From: JASHVB01 sp035508435
Lineage (GTDB): Bacteria; Pseudomonadota; Alphaproteobacteria; Acetobacterales; Acetobacteraceae
Length of the DNA stretch: 64,000 nt
NCBI GenBank assembly: GCA_035508435.1
Contig: DATJNA010000217.1
Coordinates: forward strand, 20,159-84,158
Direction of reading: 5' to 3'
The position numbers and the translations under genes are program-made. How positions within the stretch are numbered: the stretch's first letter is position 1; each line of letters begins with the position of its first letter. The notes beneath the pieces are model-generated. The model worked only from the letters and a program-made list of their open reading frames with translations. It was not told the DNA's origin and did not search any database. Of this stretch, positions 54,231-63,445 are shown piece after piece.

Positions 54231-54675
54231 GCTGCTTCCTCCTCGCTTTGCCGGCGAGCCTCGCATGCCCTGCGCGGCAACGCTATCGGCCGACATGTCC
54301 CATATGCCATGCCCGACCGCACCTGGGGTGAACGATACGCAGCGCTGAACGCACGGCGACCCCGGTACGCAACGATTGACACGACCAGAAGGCGGCGAGG
54401 AGAGCATTCCGAGAGTCCGCAATGGGTCGATCATGCCGCCGCGTGGCATCAGCATCAGCCGTCCCGGATGATCGGACGGCGTCCTGTCTGTCCCGCCCTT
54501 GGTCAACCTCAAGAATGGTGTCTCGGCCGCTGTCTCGCCACCCGCCAGCAGGCGGACTGCGCTGCCATGTCCTTTGCGGCCAATCGGGCGTCCACCCGGC
54601 CAGAGTATTCCCCGCGCGGTCTCCGCACCGTCGGGAGCCGGCGAAGCCATGGGGGGGCCTGCCTGGCGGCAGGCG
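54231..54675. other. Gene-free stretch between rhodanese and gamma-glutamyltransferase genes
   Basis: About 445 bases with no supported gene, promoter or strong repeat. Open frames here run through rhodanese shadow sequence. The only visible features are small purine-rich patches upstream of the rhodanese start. Confidence 0.4.
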
Positions 54676-56274
54676 TTAGTACCCCAGCGCCAGCCCGTCC
54701 TTCCGAGGCTCCGATCCCGCCACCAGACAGCCGCGGTCGCGGTCGATCCAGATCGCCTGGCCGCCGCCATGCGGGCGTTCCACGAGTTCAGGATCGTGGC
54801 CCATGCGCGTCAGCCGTGCCACGGCCTCCGCCGGAATGCCACGCTCGATCTGCAACTTCCCCAGCCGAGGCAGCAGCCGCGGCAGGTCGATCGCCTCCTG
54901 AATGTCCAGCCCATATTCCAGCATGTTGGCCAGGAACCAGGAGTGACCCATCGGCTGGTAATGCCCGCCCATCACGCCGAACGGCATCACCGCCTGGCCA
55001 TCCTGCATCAGCATGCCTGGAATGATCGTGTGCATCGGCCGCTTGCGCGGGGCGATGCAGTTCGGATGCCCGCGCTCCACCCGGAACCCGAAGCCGCGGT
55101 TCTGCAGCATGACGCCGCATTGCTCCGCCAGGATCGCCGAGCCGAAGCCCTCGAACAAGGAGTTGATGAAGCTGCAAGCATTGCCGTCGCGATCGACGAC
55201 GCAGAGATAGATGGTGTCCCGGTGCGGCGCCAGCAGCGTCTCGCCGGCCAGCGGCATCACCGGCATCGCGACATCGTCACGGATCAGCGCACGCAGCCCG
55301 CTCAGGTAGTCGGGGCTCAGCAGCTTCGCGACCGGCACGTCGGCTTGCGTCGGATCGGCAACGAAGGCGTCGCGGTCGCGATAGGCCAGGCGTCCCGCTT
55401 CGATATGACGGTGCATGCGCTCCACGCCGAGCGGTCCGTCGGCGGCCGTGGTCATGCCGCCCAGGATGCCGAGGATGATCAGCGCAACGATGCCCTGGCC
55501 GTTGGGCGGGCATTCGAACACGTCGTAGCCGCGCCAGTTCAGGCTGATCGGATCGACGAAGTCGGCGCCATGCAGCCCGGCGGCGACATCCGCCTCGGTG
55601 TGCAGGCCGCCGCGCTCGCGCAGCGTCTTCACCATGTCGGCGGCGATCGGGCCTTCATAGAACGCCTTGGCGCCGTGGCGGGCCACCGCACGCAGTGTCT
55701 CGGCGAGCGCCGGCTGCACGAAGATATCTCCCGGTGCCGGCGCCTTGCCGCCGGGCAGGAAATGGTGCGTGCCATTCTTGCGCAGCTTGCCTTCCAGGCG
55801 CTTCCAGTCCCAGGCCAGCTTCGGGTGCACCGGCCAGCCATCGGCGGCGAAGCGGATCGCCGGCTGCAGCAATTCATCCAGGTACTTGCGGCCATGCGCC
55901 TTCAGCAGTGTTTCCCAGGCACTGAGCGCGCCGGGCACGGTCACCGCATGCGCCGAGGTGTTCTCGATCGCCGCGATCCCGGCTTGCTCATACCAATCGA
56001 TGGTGGCGGCGGCAGGCGCGCGGCCGGAGCCGTTCAACGCCACCACCTTGCCCTCGCCGGCCGGGGCGTAGAGGCAGAAGCAGTCGCCGCCGATGCCGGT
56101 GGATTGCGGCTCGATCACGCACAGCACGGCGCAGGCGGCCACCGCGGCGTCCAATGCGTTGCCGCCCTGGCGCAACACGTCCAACGCGGTCAGCGTGGCG
56201 GCCGGCATCGAGGTGGCCGCCATGCCGTGGGTCGCATAGACCGGGCTGCGGCCCGGCAGGTGGTAATCGCGCAT
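54676..56274 (-). CDS. Gamma-glutamyltransferase-family hydrolase
   Basis: A 532-residue N-terminal nucleophile hydrolase of the gamma-glutamyltransferase family, self-cleaving into two subunits. The nucleophile threonine is in HRDTIYLCVVDRDGNACSFINSLFEGFGS (about 345). Conserved flanks are ATHGMAATSMPAAT, GGNALDAAVAACAVLCVIEPQSTGIGGDCF and the C-terminal FGVMGGHYQPMGH. There is no signal peptide, unlike the periplasmic glutathione enzyme, so a cytoplasmic catabolic role (for example gamma-glutamyl compound breakdown) is more likely. Confidence 0.88.
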   Translation of the reverse strand: MRDYHLPGRSPVYATHGMAATSMPAATLTALDVLRQGGNALDAAVAACAVLCVIEPQSTGIGGDCFCLYAPAGEGKVVALNGSGRAPAAATIDWYEQAGIAAIENTSAHAVTVPGALSAWETLLKAHGRKYLDELLQPAIRFAADGWPVHPKLAWDWKRLEGKLRKNGTHHFLPGGKAPAPGDIFVQPALAETLRAVARHGAKAFYEGPIAADMVKTLRERGGLHTEADVAAGLHGADFVDPISLNWRGYDVFECPPNGQGIVALIILGILGGMTTAADGPLGVERMHRHIEAGRLAYRDRDAFVADPTQADVPVAKLLSPDYLSGLRALIRDDVAMPVMPLAGETLLAPHRDTIYLCVVDRDGNACSFINSLFEGFGSAILAEQCGVMLQNRGFGFRVERGHPNCIAPRKRPMHTIIPGMLMQDGQAVMPFGVMGGHYQPMGHSWFLANMLEYGLDIQEAIDLPRLLPRLGKLQIERGIPAEAVARLTRMGHDPELVERPHGGGQAIWIDRDRGCLVAGSEPRKDGLALGY

Positions 56275-56320
56275 GCGGCAGGTTCGCCAAGGTTGTGGTT
56301 CGCATCAGTATGGCCGCACC

Positions 56321-56420
56321 ACTGACGGCTGGCCACCCACACCGACGGCGAGCGACCCACACTGACGGCTGGCCACCCACACCGACGGCTGGGCATCCAC
56401 ACTGACGGCGAGCCAGCCAT
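56321..56420. repeat. 20-bp tandem repeat, five copies
   Basis: ACTGACGGCTGGCCACCCAC and ACCGACGGCGAGCGACCCAC variants repeat every 20 bases between the gamma-glutamyltransferase start (minus strand) and csaA (plus strand), in the shared upstream region. Confidence 0.85.
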
Positions 56421-56457
56421 TATGCCATGATGCGAGCGCGCGGCAGGGAGGCCCGGT

Positions 56458-56799
56458 ATGGCGGAGACCATCAGCTACGGCGATTTCGAGCGGGTCGAGA
56501 TCCGCGTCGGCACCATCGTTGACGCGCAGCCTTTCCCACAGGCGCGCAAGCCCGCCTATAAGCTCACGATCGATTTCGGGCCGGAGCTGGGCACCAAACG
56601 ATCCTCGGCGCAGCTTACGGTGCATTACCGGACGGACCAGCTCATCGGCCGCCAGGTCTGCGCCGTGACCAATTTCCCACCGCGCCAGATCGGTCCATTC
56701 GTCAGCGAGGTGCTGACGCTGGGGCTGCCGGATGACGACGCCGGCGTCGTGCTGATCAAGCCCGACTTCAAGGTGCCGAACGGCGGCCGGTTGTTCTGA
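56458..56799 (+). CDS. csaA: CsaA-type tRNA-binding chaperone
   Basis: A 113-residue single-domain protein of the tRNA-binding (EMAP/OB-fold) family. FERVEIRVGTIVDAQPFPQARKPAYKLTIDFGPELGTKRSSAQLT followed by GRQVCAVTNFPPRQIGPF match CsaA almost throughout. CsaA binds tRNA and unfolded proteins and has been linked to protein export. It stands alone, with its start 45 bases after the 20-bp repeats. Confidence 0.92.
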   Translation: MAETISYGDFERVEIRVGTIVDAQPFPQARKPAYKLTIDFGPELGTKRSSAQLTVHYRTDQLIGRQVCAVTNFPPRQIGPFVSEVLTLGLPDDDAGVVLIKPDFKVPNGGRLF

Positions 56800-56943
56800 C
56801 CGCCGCCATGACGGTCGCTCAAGCCGGGGCCGCGGCGTGCATCGCCACGCCAAAATTGTTCTGTCCGCCCGCCATGGCGCCGGCGCGGCGTGTGCTGTGA
56901 TCCATGGCCTCGACGCGACGCGTGCCGCTATCGCGCCTGCCTC

Positions 56944-58011
56944 TCAGTGCCGCGCACCTCTCGCCACGACACGGCAGGCAGCCCCCGCGTGTTGCAATGC
57001 CGCATTGATCCAGTTGTCGAGGGGCGCGGGAAGCGCGGCGACCGCGAGCTTGACGCGCAATGCCAGAGTTTGGTCGTGCGGGTCGATTTCGCCGCCCAGC
57101 CGGCGCAGTAACGAGTGCTCGCCGCGGGCAAATGCCGCATGGGCGGCGCTGATGCGCCGGCGGCGGATCTGGTCATCGATGATCGGCCAATACGGGCGTG
57201 CAGCCTCGTGGTGCGAACGGACGAACCGGAGCGCCGCCACCTCGTCGACCAGGGACAGCATCTGATCGCGCGAGAAATTCCCGCCATGCCGCTGGATCGT
57301 CACCACGGGATCGGGAATCGCCCCGACAGTGGCGCGATACAGGCAGCGCAGCGTGAACTCGCCGTCTTCCGGCCGCAGGCCCCGCATGGCGGTATCGAAG
57401 CCGCCAACGGTCTCGATCAGGCGGCGCGAGATGACCGTGGCCGAGGGGAACATCGGGTGCCAGACGAAGGTCTGGCCGGCAATGCAACGATCGAACACCC
57501 AGCCCTCGGCCAGCACGCGCCGGCCGCACTGTTGCCAGAAACCCGGCGGCGCCTGGTCGAATTTTGCTTGTGGCTCCATGTTGCCGTGCACCGTGCGGCG
57601 GAAATTGGCGAACACGAAATCGAGCCGAGGCGCGGCTGCTATCAGTGCCGCGTGGCGCGCCAGATAGTCCGGCGCCCACAGATCGTCCTGATCACAGAGA
57701 GCAATCCAATCCCCCGCGGCGTGATCAATGCCCCGATTGCGTGCCGCCTGCACGCCGCTGTTATTGTTAAGTCGTAACAGCTTGATGGCGTTCCGGTACT
57801 GCTCTGTAACCATCGCGCCGTCATCGGTTGAGGCGTCATCGACCACGATGACCTCGAGCGGCGGCCGGGTCTGGGCCAGAATTGCATCCAGAGTCGCGGC
57901 AAGCGTCGCACCACCATTGTACAATGGGACAATGACGCTGAAGCGCACGGCGCGCGCGGGTTCGCTGTCGCTGTGTGTGGCCTCGACCGGTCGTGGCCCT
58001 GGTGCGCTCAT
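56944..58011 (-). CDS. Family 2 glycosyltransferase
   Basis: A 355-residue GT2 (GT-A fold) transferase adding a sugar to a surface or secreted glycan. The N-terminal FSVIVPLYNGGATLAATLDAILAQ, the nucleotide-sugar region VVDDASTDDGA and the DxD-like ALCDQDDLWAPDYLA are all in place, with the acceptor-side GGFDTAMRGLRPEDGEF. The start at 58011 overlaps the stop of the FkbM gene upstream (ATGA). The C-terminal 100 residues are Arg/Ala-rich and unusual. Confidence 0.88.
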   Translation of the reverse strand: MSAPGPRPVEATHSDSEPARAVRFSVIVPLYNGGATLAATLDAILAQTRPPLEVIVVDDASTDDGAMVTEQYRNAIKLLRLNNNSGVQAARNRGIDHAAGDWIALCDQDDLWAPDYLARHAALIAAAPRLDFVFANFRRTVHGNMEPQAKFDQAPPGFWQQCGRRVLAEGWVFDRCIAGQTFVWHPMFPSATVISRRLIETVGGFDTAMRGLRPEDGEFTLRCLYRATVGAIPDPVVTIQRHGGNFSRDQMLSLVDEVAALRFVRSHHEAARPYWPIIDDQIRRRRISAAHAAFARGEHSLLRRLGGEIDPHDQTLALRVKLAVAALPAPLDNWINAALQHAGAACRVVARGARH

Positions 58012-58928
58012 CGCCGGAACAGAATTTCGGTTCGATCGGCGGTGAAATCGCCGATCGGTCCCACTTGCGGGGCAGGCGCTGACAGCAGCGCCTCTATTCT
58101 GCTTTCGTAATCATCCGCGAGGTGGACGTTCAACCCATAGGGACGAAAGCCGGCAGCGGTAAAGGTGCCGATGAACTCGTCCAGCGTCGTGTGTTGCTCG
58201 CGCAGCGATTCGGGTTCGACCTCGATCAGGATTTCGGCGGCAGGGGAGAGGCTCGGCAGAACCGGGGCCATGCCTCGCACGACCGGCCATTCGGCACCTT
58301 CGACGTCGATCTTGATAAGGCGCGCCTGCGCCAGGTCCTCGTGTGCAACCAGGTCCTGCAGCCTTCCCGCGCGCACCGTCGCCTCGATCGCGGCGTGGCG
58401 CCGGTTCGCGACGTCGCCGATCACCGTGGTGGCGCCGAGATTGTCCAGGTCGTGGAGATAGATCGGCAGCTCCGCCGCTTCGCTAAATACCGCGGCATGA
58501 ATGGTCGTTATGTTGGTGGCCGAATTCAACACGATGTTGCGCTGAAGCGCAGCCAGGATCGAGGGCGAAGCCTCGATCGCCAGAACCTTGCCGTTGCTGC
58601 CGACCAGACGGGACGCCAGCAACGAATGATAGCCGATATTGGCGCCAATATCGATGACAGTATCGCCCGGCTTGAGGTTCTGTTTGAAATACTCGGTGAT
58701 GGCCGGCTCCCAGATACCGAAATAGTAGATATGGCGCTGTATGATGTCCCGCGTGTTCAGAACCAGGGTGATGCCGGATTCCGTTCTGGCCTGGAATTGC
58801 AGATTGCGATAGGCGATGCGGCGTCTGATGACATTGTCCCAGAGCTGACGCTTTCCGGCGGAGACCGGAAAATGTTGCAAATAGGCGCGCGCCAGCGTCG
58901 CTGCTGATCGGTATAGTGGCTGATCCAT
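58008..58928 (-). CDS. FkbM-family methyltransferase
   Basis: A 306-residue SAM-dependent methyltransferase. The SAM-binding segment is VIDIGANIGYHSLLASRLVG and the family signature IKIDVEGAEWPVVRGM is present. FkbM enzymes commonly O-methylate sugars in cell-surface glycans. It is followed by the overlapping GT2 gene on the same strand, so the pair probably makes a methylated glycan. Confidence 0.87.
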   Translation of the reverse strand: MDQPLYRSAATLARAYLQHFPVSAGKRQLWDNVIRRRIAYRNLQFQARTESGITLVLNTRDIIQRHIYYFGIWEPAITEYFKQNLKPGDTVIDIGANIGYHSLLASRLVGSNGKVLAIEASPSILAALQRNIVLNSATNITTIHAAVFSEAAELPIYLHDLDNLGATTVIGDVANRRHAAIEATVRAGRLQDLVAHEDLAQARLIKIDVEGAEWPVVRGMAPVLPSLSPAAEILIEVEPESLREQHTTLDEFIGTFTAAGFRPYGLNVHLADDYESRIEALLSAPAPQVGPIGDFTADRTEILFRR

Positions 58929-59165
58929 GCAAACTCCGGTGCGAACCGCAGGTCAGTCGTTCCAACATCGTGACGTTCCAACGGCGTGAAATAAGGGTCA
59001 TTGGGTTGCGGGGTCTCGCTGCCGGTCAAACCTCCTGCGACCTGGTTTGCGGCAGCGACCGAATGCACGGCTCCACGCCGTCTGCTGACGAAACGGCACG
59101 GCTCGGCTAAGCATGGCGTGCTGCTGACCTATGACGTGCGACATTCTAACCGGGAAGCCATCGTG

Positions 59166-59666
59166 ATGGCAACGCACTACTACACGGTGACCTGGGACCA
59201 GTTGCATCGCGACGCGCGGGCACTCGCCTGGCGGCTGATGCAGGCCGGTCCGTTCCACGGCATCGTCGCGGTGACGCGCGGCGGGCTGATCCCTGCCGCG
59301 GTGGTGGCGCGCGAGTTGGACCTCCGCCTGGTCGAGACGGTGTCGGTGGTCACCTATGCCGCCGGCACCGGCACGCTGGCGGACGAGCATCGCCGCGGCG
59401 AGCCGAAGGTGGCGAAGCCGCCCGCCGCGGCCGGCGACGGCGCCGGCTTCCTGATCATCGACGACCTGGTGGATACCGGCGCCACCGCCAGGGTGGTTCG
59501 CGGCCTGCTGCCACGGGCGCATTTCGCCTGCATCTACGCCAAGCCGGCCGGGCGCGGCCTGATCGACACCTACATCACCGAGGTCTCACAGGATACCTGG
59601 ATCCTGTTCCCCTGGGACACCGAACTGCAGTTCGCCGCCCCGCTGGCGCGGCGGCCGCCGGGCTGA
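59166..59666 (+). CDS. gpt: Xanthine-guanine phosphoribosyltransferase
   Basis: A 166-residue type I phosphoribosyltransferase. The PRPP-binding motif is LIIDDLVDTGATAR and the N-terminal YTVTWDQLHRDARALAWRL with GIVAVTRGGLIPAAVVAREL are typical of Gpt. It salvages guanine and xanthine. The longer open frame to 59001 lacks a site; the ATG at 59166 gives the usual N-terminus. Confidence 0.88.
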   Translation: MATHYYTVTWDQLHRDARALAWRLMQAGPFHGIVAVTRGGLIPAAVVARELDLRLVETVSVVTYAAGTGTLADEHRRGEPKVAKPPAAAGDGAGFLIIDDLVDTGATARVVRGLLPRAHFACIYAKPAGRGLIDTYITEVSQDTWILFPWDTELQFAAPLARRPPG

Positions 59667-59771
59667 GGCCCCTCGGGCTGAGGCCCCTCGGGCTGAGAGC
59701 GTCGCCGGCGAGGTCTCGCCCCGCGTACCATGCATCGCGCACTGCCCACGACGCAGCGCACACTGCCCAGG

Positions 59772-59906
59772 GCGCATCGCTTCCTACGGCGCATCGCTGC
59801 CCACGGCGCATCGCTGCCCACGGCGCATCGCTGCCCGCGGCGCATCGCTGCCCACGGCGCATCGCTGCCACGGCGCATCGCTGCCCACGGCGCATCGCGC
59901 ATTTCC
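59772..59906. repeat. 17-bp tandem repeat, eight copies
   Basis: Units with core GCGCATCGCTGCCCACG recur every 17 bases (one gap of 16). They fill the 306-base gap 59667-59972 together with three copies of a CCCCTCGGGCTGAGG-like unit immediately after the gpt stop. No gene is present in the gap. Confidence 0.85.
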
Positions 59907-59972
59907 CAGGGCGCTTCGCGGCGCGGCGGCAGCGGGGTCGCGGCAGTGCGCGGCGCGGGCAAACGGGCAGGC

Positions 59973-60869
59973 TCAGCGGGCGATCGGCACGCCGATCTGG
60001 CACAGCGCGGCGCGCAGGACGTGGCGTGGTTCCAGGGCCGCGCGAGGCATCCCCAGGCCTGCCACCTGCCGGCTGGCATCGAACCAGGCGGCGATTCCGT
60101 GCTGCGAGGCGAACCGCAGGATCGGCCGGGCGTGGCGGCGCACCAGCGCCCGCGTGGCGGCGTTCGCGGGCGAGCGATGAAACAGGTGCAAGCCCGCGCT
60201 GATCGACACGAAGCCACAGTTCACGGCATCCGCAAGCCTGGCCAGGCTGTGGCGCGAGTGCAGCGACACATGGCCGTTGCGCGGCGCCATGTACCACCAG
60301 TCCGGCTGTACCCGACGTGGCTGGAGCAAGGTCGAGAACAGTACCGCCCCGTTCGGGCGCAGCAATGCCAGCATCTCGCGGAATGTCGCCAAAGGGTCGC
60401 GCGTATGCTCCACCACCTCGAATGCGGTCACCAGGTCGAAACGTGTTGCCGGTACCGGGGTCGTGTCGAAATACGGGTCGTAGCTGGCGAACTCGGGGAA
60501 CCCCGCGGCGCGCACCAATTGCGCCAGGAGTCCCCGCCCGCCGCCGAAATCGAGTGCGGCGAAGCCGTTGCTCGCGGGGCCAAGCCACTCTTGCAGCATC
60601 GCGGCGAAAAATCGCGGCCGGCTGTCGGCGAACTCGGGATCCGCCTTGATGTAGTCGGCGTTATAGATCTTGTTCGCCATTTCTGCCGCGGTCAGTGCGT
60701 CGAAATGGCAGGTGAACAGGAAGCCGCATCGCTCGCATCGCACGTAAGGCACCGGCTCGCCGGCGGGGGCGAAGACCGGCTCCGGCCGGTCGACGCAGGA
60801 GCGGGAGAAATCGACGGTGGCGAAGGGTAAGCTCGCCCCGCCGCAACATTTGCAAGGGATGGGTGCCAT
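59973..60869 (-). CDS. SAM-dependent methyltransferase with N-terminal zinc motifs
   Basis: A 298-residue protein. An N-terminal cysteine pair (CKCCGG) and CERCGF form a likely zinc ribbon. The class I methyltransferase core follows, with ALDFGGGRGLLAQLV as SAM-binding motif and FDLVTAFEVVEHTRDP as the motif II region. This arrangement is common in sugar C-methyltransferases and related glycan enzymes. The frame runs on to 61376, but the ATG at 60869 has GGCGGA upstream and the extra part is repeat-derived. Confidence 0.78.
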   Translation of the reverse strand: MAPIPCKCCGGASLPFATVDFSRSCVDRPEPVFAPAGEPVPYVRCERCGFLFTCHFDALTAAEMANKIYNADYIKADPEFADSRPRFFAAMLQEWLGPASNGFAALDFGGGRGLLAQLVRAAGFPEFASYDPYFDTTPVPATRFDLVTAFEVVEHTRDPLATFREMLALLRPNGAVLFSTLLQPRRVQPDWWYMAPRNGHVSLHSRHSLARLADAVNCGFVSISAGLHLFHRSPANAATRALVRRHARPILRFASQHGIAAWFDASRQVAGLGMPRAALEPRHVLRAALCQIGVPIAR

Positions 60870-60931
60870 GTTCCGCCGATGGACGTGCGGCGTTCTTGTC
60901 GGCTGGAATGGCCGGCCGAGTCCAGCGGCGG

Positions 60932-61110
60932 CGCCCGGGTCGCGGCGTCTGGGTCGCGGCGTCTGGGTCGCGGCGCCTCGGTCGCTGCGCCCGGGTCGCG
61001 GCGCCTCGGTCGCTGCGCCTGGGTCGCGGCGCCTCGGTCGCTGCGCCTGGGTCGCGGCGCCTGGGTCGCGGCGAGTGGGTCGCTGCGCCTGGGTCGCGGC
61101 CCCGGGTTGC
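60932..61110. repeat. Degenerate 12-15-bp tandem repeat array
   Basis: Units of GGGTCGCGGCGCCTCGG and GGTCGCTGCGCCT type alternate over about 180 bases. They lie in the 687-base gap 60870-61556, between the methyltransferase and sigma-factor genes, and fill many open frames. The rest of the gap (61111-61556) has no supported gene; a TTGACG at 61294 lacks a matching -10. Confidence 0.75.
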
Positions 61111-61556
61111 TCCTGCCGCCATGCGAGAGCGGAGGCCGCCGTGCCTGACATGCTCGGCCGCGGTGTCGCTGGCGGTTGGAACTCGCAGCGGACAGGGCAT
61201 GTTCTCCGCCCCGAAACAGTCGGTCGTCGCGGGGCAACCCGGAGCCCCGCGTTTTCCTGGCGGCTCGTTCCCGCCCCCGTCGCGAAAGGAAGCTTGACGA
61301 TTCTGTAGCAATCTGCGGTAAGGGCCGCGCGCGAATGTGAGATTTCGCTGGGATAGGGTGGCCGGCATGCCCACATCTGCTTGCCTGCCGCTGAGGCTCG
61401 GCAATCTCAAACGGTCGGATTGTAGCGTAACCCAGGCAATGGGTGGCGCCGCGCGACCGTGACGTCGATTCGTACGTGTGGGTGGGGCAGTGGCGAATGA
61501 GTGCGCCCGACAGGCGGTTTCGGGCCGCCGGGGCGGCGGTGAATGCAGGACGTGTG

Positions 61557-63269
61557 ATGGACAAGACGTTTGAACTGGTTGCGCTGATCGACGAGGAGCG
61601 GGAGGCTGCGGAGGGGTTCGCTCAGGCGGCGGACACCCTGCTGGTGGCCGAGGATGCCCCTCTGGCGGAGGACGTGCCGGAGGTCGAGGCGCCGGTGGAA
61701 GAAGATGCCGTCGAGCCGGTCGAGGACGCGGCGGAGCCGGACGAGGCGGAGCCGCTGGCCGCGGTCGAGCAAAGCCAGGGCAACCTTGGCGCCGCCGGCA
61801 CCACCACGACCGACCCGGTGCGGATGTTTCTGCGCGACATCGGCAACGCCGAATTGCTCACCCGAGAGCAGGAGATCGCGCTGGCGCAGCGGTTCGAGGC
61901 GGGCGAGACCGCGACGCTCACGGCACTCTGCGAGTGCCCGACGACGTTTGCCGCGATCGCCGCCTGGCGCGAGGCGTTGCAGGACGGCCGGCTGGCGCTG
62001 CGCGACCTGGTCGAGCTGGACACGGTGCCGGGCACCGCGACGGCGGCAGACGAGCCGGCCGAGGCCCCGGCTGAGGAGGGGCTGCGGCCGGAGACCCTGG
62101 CGCGTCTCGACGGCATCCTGACCGGTGGTCGCAGCCTTGCGACCGCACGGCAGCAGGACGGCGCGGGGTACCAGCCCAGGCTGCAGGCCATCGTCGCCGA
62201 TATGCAGCGGCTCGGACTGCGCCGCAGCCGGATCGACCCGCTGATCGGCGAGTTGAAGGCGGCCGCCGGGCGCCTGGCGGCGCTGGACCGGACCGCACTT
62301 GGCCTGGCGCATGGGGTCGGGCTGGAGCGGGCAGTGTTCCTCAAGGCATGGGACGGCAGCGCGGCGGCCGTCGCTCGGATCGAGCGGAAGGCGGTCGGGG
62401 CAGCCGCCGGCAAGCGCAAGGGGCTGAAGACGGGACTGGCGGAAGTGCGTGCCGAGATCGCCCAACTCGAGCTGGAAGCCGGCCTGCCGGCGGCCGAGTT
62501 GCGCCGCGTGCTGCACGACCTCAACCGCGGCGAGCGCGAGGCGCGGCATGCGCGCGACCAGATGATGCAGGCCAACCTGCGGCTGGTGGTGCACATCGCC
62601 AAGCGCTACCGCAACCGCGGGCTGATGTTCGGCGACCTGATCCAGGAGGGCAACCTGGGCCTGATGCGCGCGGTGGAAAAATTCGACTGGCGGCGCGGGT
62701 TCAAGCTGTCCACCTATGCGAGCTGGTGGATCCGCCAGGCGATGACGCGTGCCATCGCCGACCAGGCGCCGACCATCCGCGTGCCGGTGCATATGAAGGA
62801 GACGGCGGGGCAGGTGCTGCGCGCCGGCCGCCGGATCGCGCATCAGACCGGCCGCGAGCCGACGCTGGAGGAGCTGGCGAACCGGCTGAACCTGCCGCTC
62901 GACAAGGTGAAGGCGGCGCGGGAGCTGGTGCGCGAGCCGGTCAGCCTGGAGACGCCGATCGGCGAGGAAGGCGACGCCAGCCTCGGCGACCTGGTCGAGG
63001 ACCGCAACGCGGTGATGCCGTTCGAGGCGGCGGCCAAGACCGTGCTGCGCGAGCGGGCGGCGCAATTGCTCTCCGGGCTGACCCCGCGCGAGGAGCGCAT
63101 CCTGCGCATGCGCTTCGGCATCGGCACCGATCGCGATCACACGCTGGAGGAAGTCGGCCAGCAGTTCAACGTGACCCGCGAGCGGATCCGGCAGATCGAG
63201 GCGAAGGCGCTGAGCAAGCTGCGGGCCAGCCTGGGCGGCGCGGCGCTGCGGGAGATGCTGGAGGGGTGA
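61557..63269 (+). CDS. RpoD-like primary-type sigma factor
   Basis: A 570-residue sigma-70 factor. After an acidic N-terminus (residues 20-65) come region 1.2 (DPVRMFLRDIGNAELLTREQEIALAQ), a long non-conserved region, region 2 (NLRLVVHIAKRYRNRGLMFGDLIQEGNLGLMRAVEKFDWRRGFKLSTYASWWIRQAM), region 3 and region 4.2 (DHTLEEVGQQFNVTRERIRQIEAKALSKLR). Region 1.1 in the usual form is not recognised, and no dnaG is adjacent, so it may be a paralogue of housekeeping RpoD. The ATG at 61557 follows GCAGGA; an earlier ATG at 61497 would add 20 residues. A hairpin lies directly after the stop. Confidence 0.85.
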   Translation: MDKTFELVALIDEEREAAEGFAQAADTLLVAEDAPLAEDVPEVEAPVEEDAVEPVEDAAEPDEAEPLAAVEQSQGNLGAAGTTTTDPVRMFLRDIGNAELLTREQEIALAQRFEAGETATLTALCECPTTFAAIAAWREALQDGRLALRDLVELDTVPGTATAADEPAEAPAEEGLRPETLARLDGILTGGRSLATARQQDGAGYQPRLQAIVADMQRLGLRRSRIDPLIGELKAAAGRLAALDRTALGLAHGVGLERAVFLKAWDGSAAAVARIERKAVGAAAGKRKGLKTGLAEVRAEIAQLELEAGLPAAELRRVLHDLNRGEREARHARDQMMQANLRLVVHIAKRYRNRGLMFGDLIQEGNLGLMRAVEKFDWRRGFKLSTYASWWIRQAMTRAIADQAPTIRVPVHMKETAGQVLRAGRRIAHQTGREPTLEELANRLNLPLDKVKAARELVREPVSLETPIGEEGDASLGDLVEDRNAVMPFEAAAKTVLRERAAQLLSGLTPREERILRMRFGIGTDRDHTLEEVGQQFNVTRERIRQIEAKALSKLRASLGGAALREMLEG

Positions 63270-63273
63270 CAAA

Positions 63274-63298
63274 ACCTCTCCTGCTTCGCGGGAGAGGT
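63274..63298 (+). terminator. Hairpin directly after the sigma factor gene
   Basis: ACCTCTCCTGC and GCGGGAGAGGT pair over 11 positions with one wobble, around a TTC loop, five bases after the stop. There is no T-run, so it may be a REP-like or mRNA-end hairpin rather than a classical intrinsic terminator. Confidence 0.5.
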
Positions 63299-63371
63299 CG
63301 AGACGCCATAGGCGCCGAGGGTGAGGGTCATCGCGTCGGCCCGACGTGTCATCGCGGGGTTCGCGGCAAGG

Positions 63372-63412
63372 TGTCATTGCGAGGAGCGTATCGACGAAGC
63401 AATCTGGTTCGA
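63372..63412. repeat. Interspersed palindromic element (GTGTCATTGCGAGGAGCG type)
   Basis: The sequence GTGTCATTGCGAGGAGCG...CGACGAAGCAATC matches a widespread dispersed repeat found between genes in many proteobacteria. ATTGC and GCAAT form the ends of a partial stem. Only this copy is seen here; it lies in the 176-base gap before the AlbA_2 gene. Confidence 0.6.
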
Positions 63413-63445
63413 GACCAGGATTGCTAGCGCCGGACAGTTGTCGCC

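Noticed and set aside
60932..61376. Extended N-terminus of the zinc-motif methyltransferase
   Set aside because: It is made of the degenerate repeats; the real protein begins at the zinc motifs near 60869.
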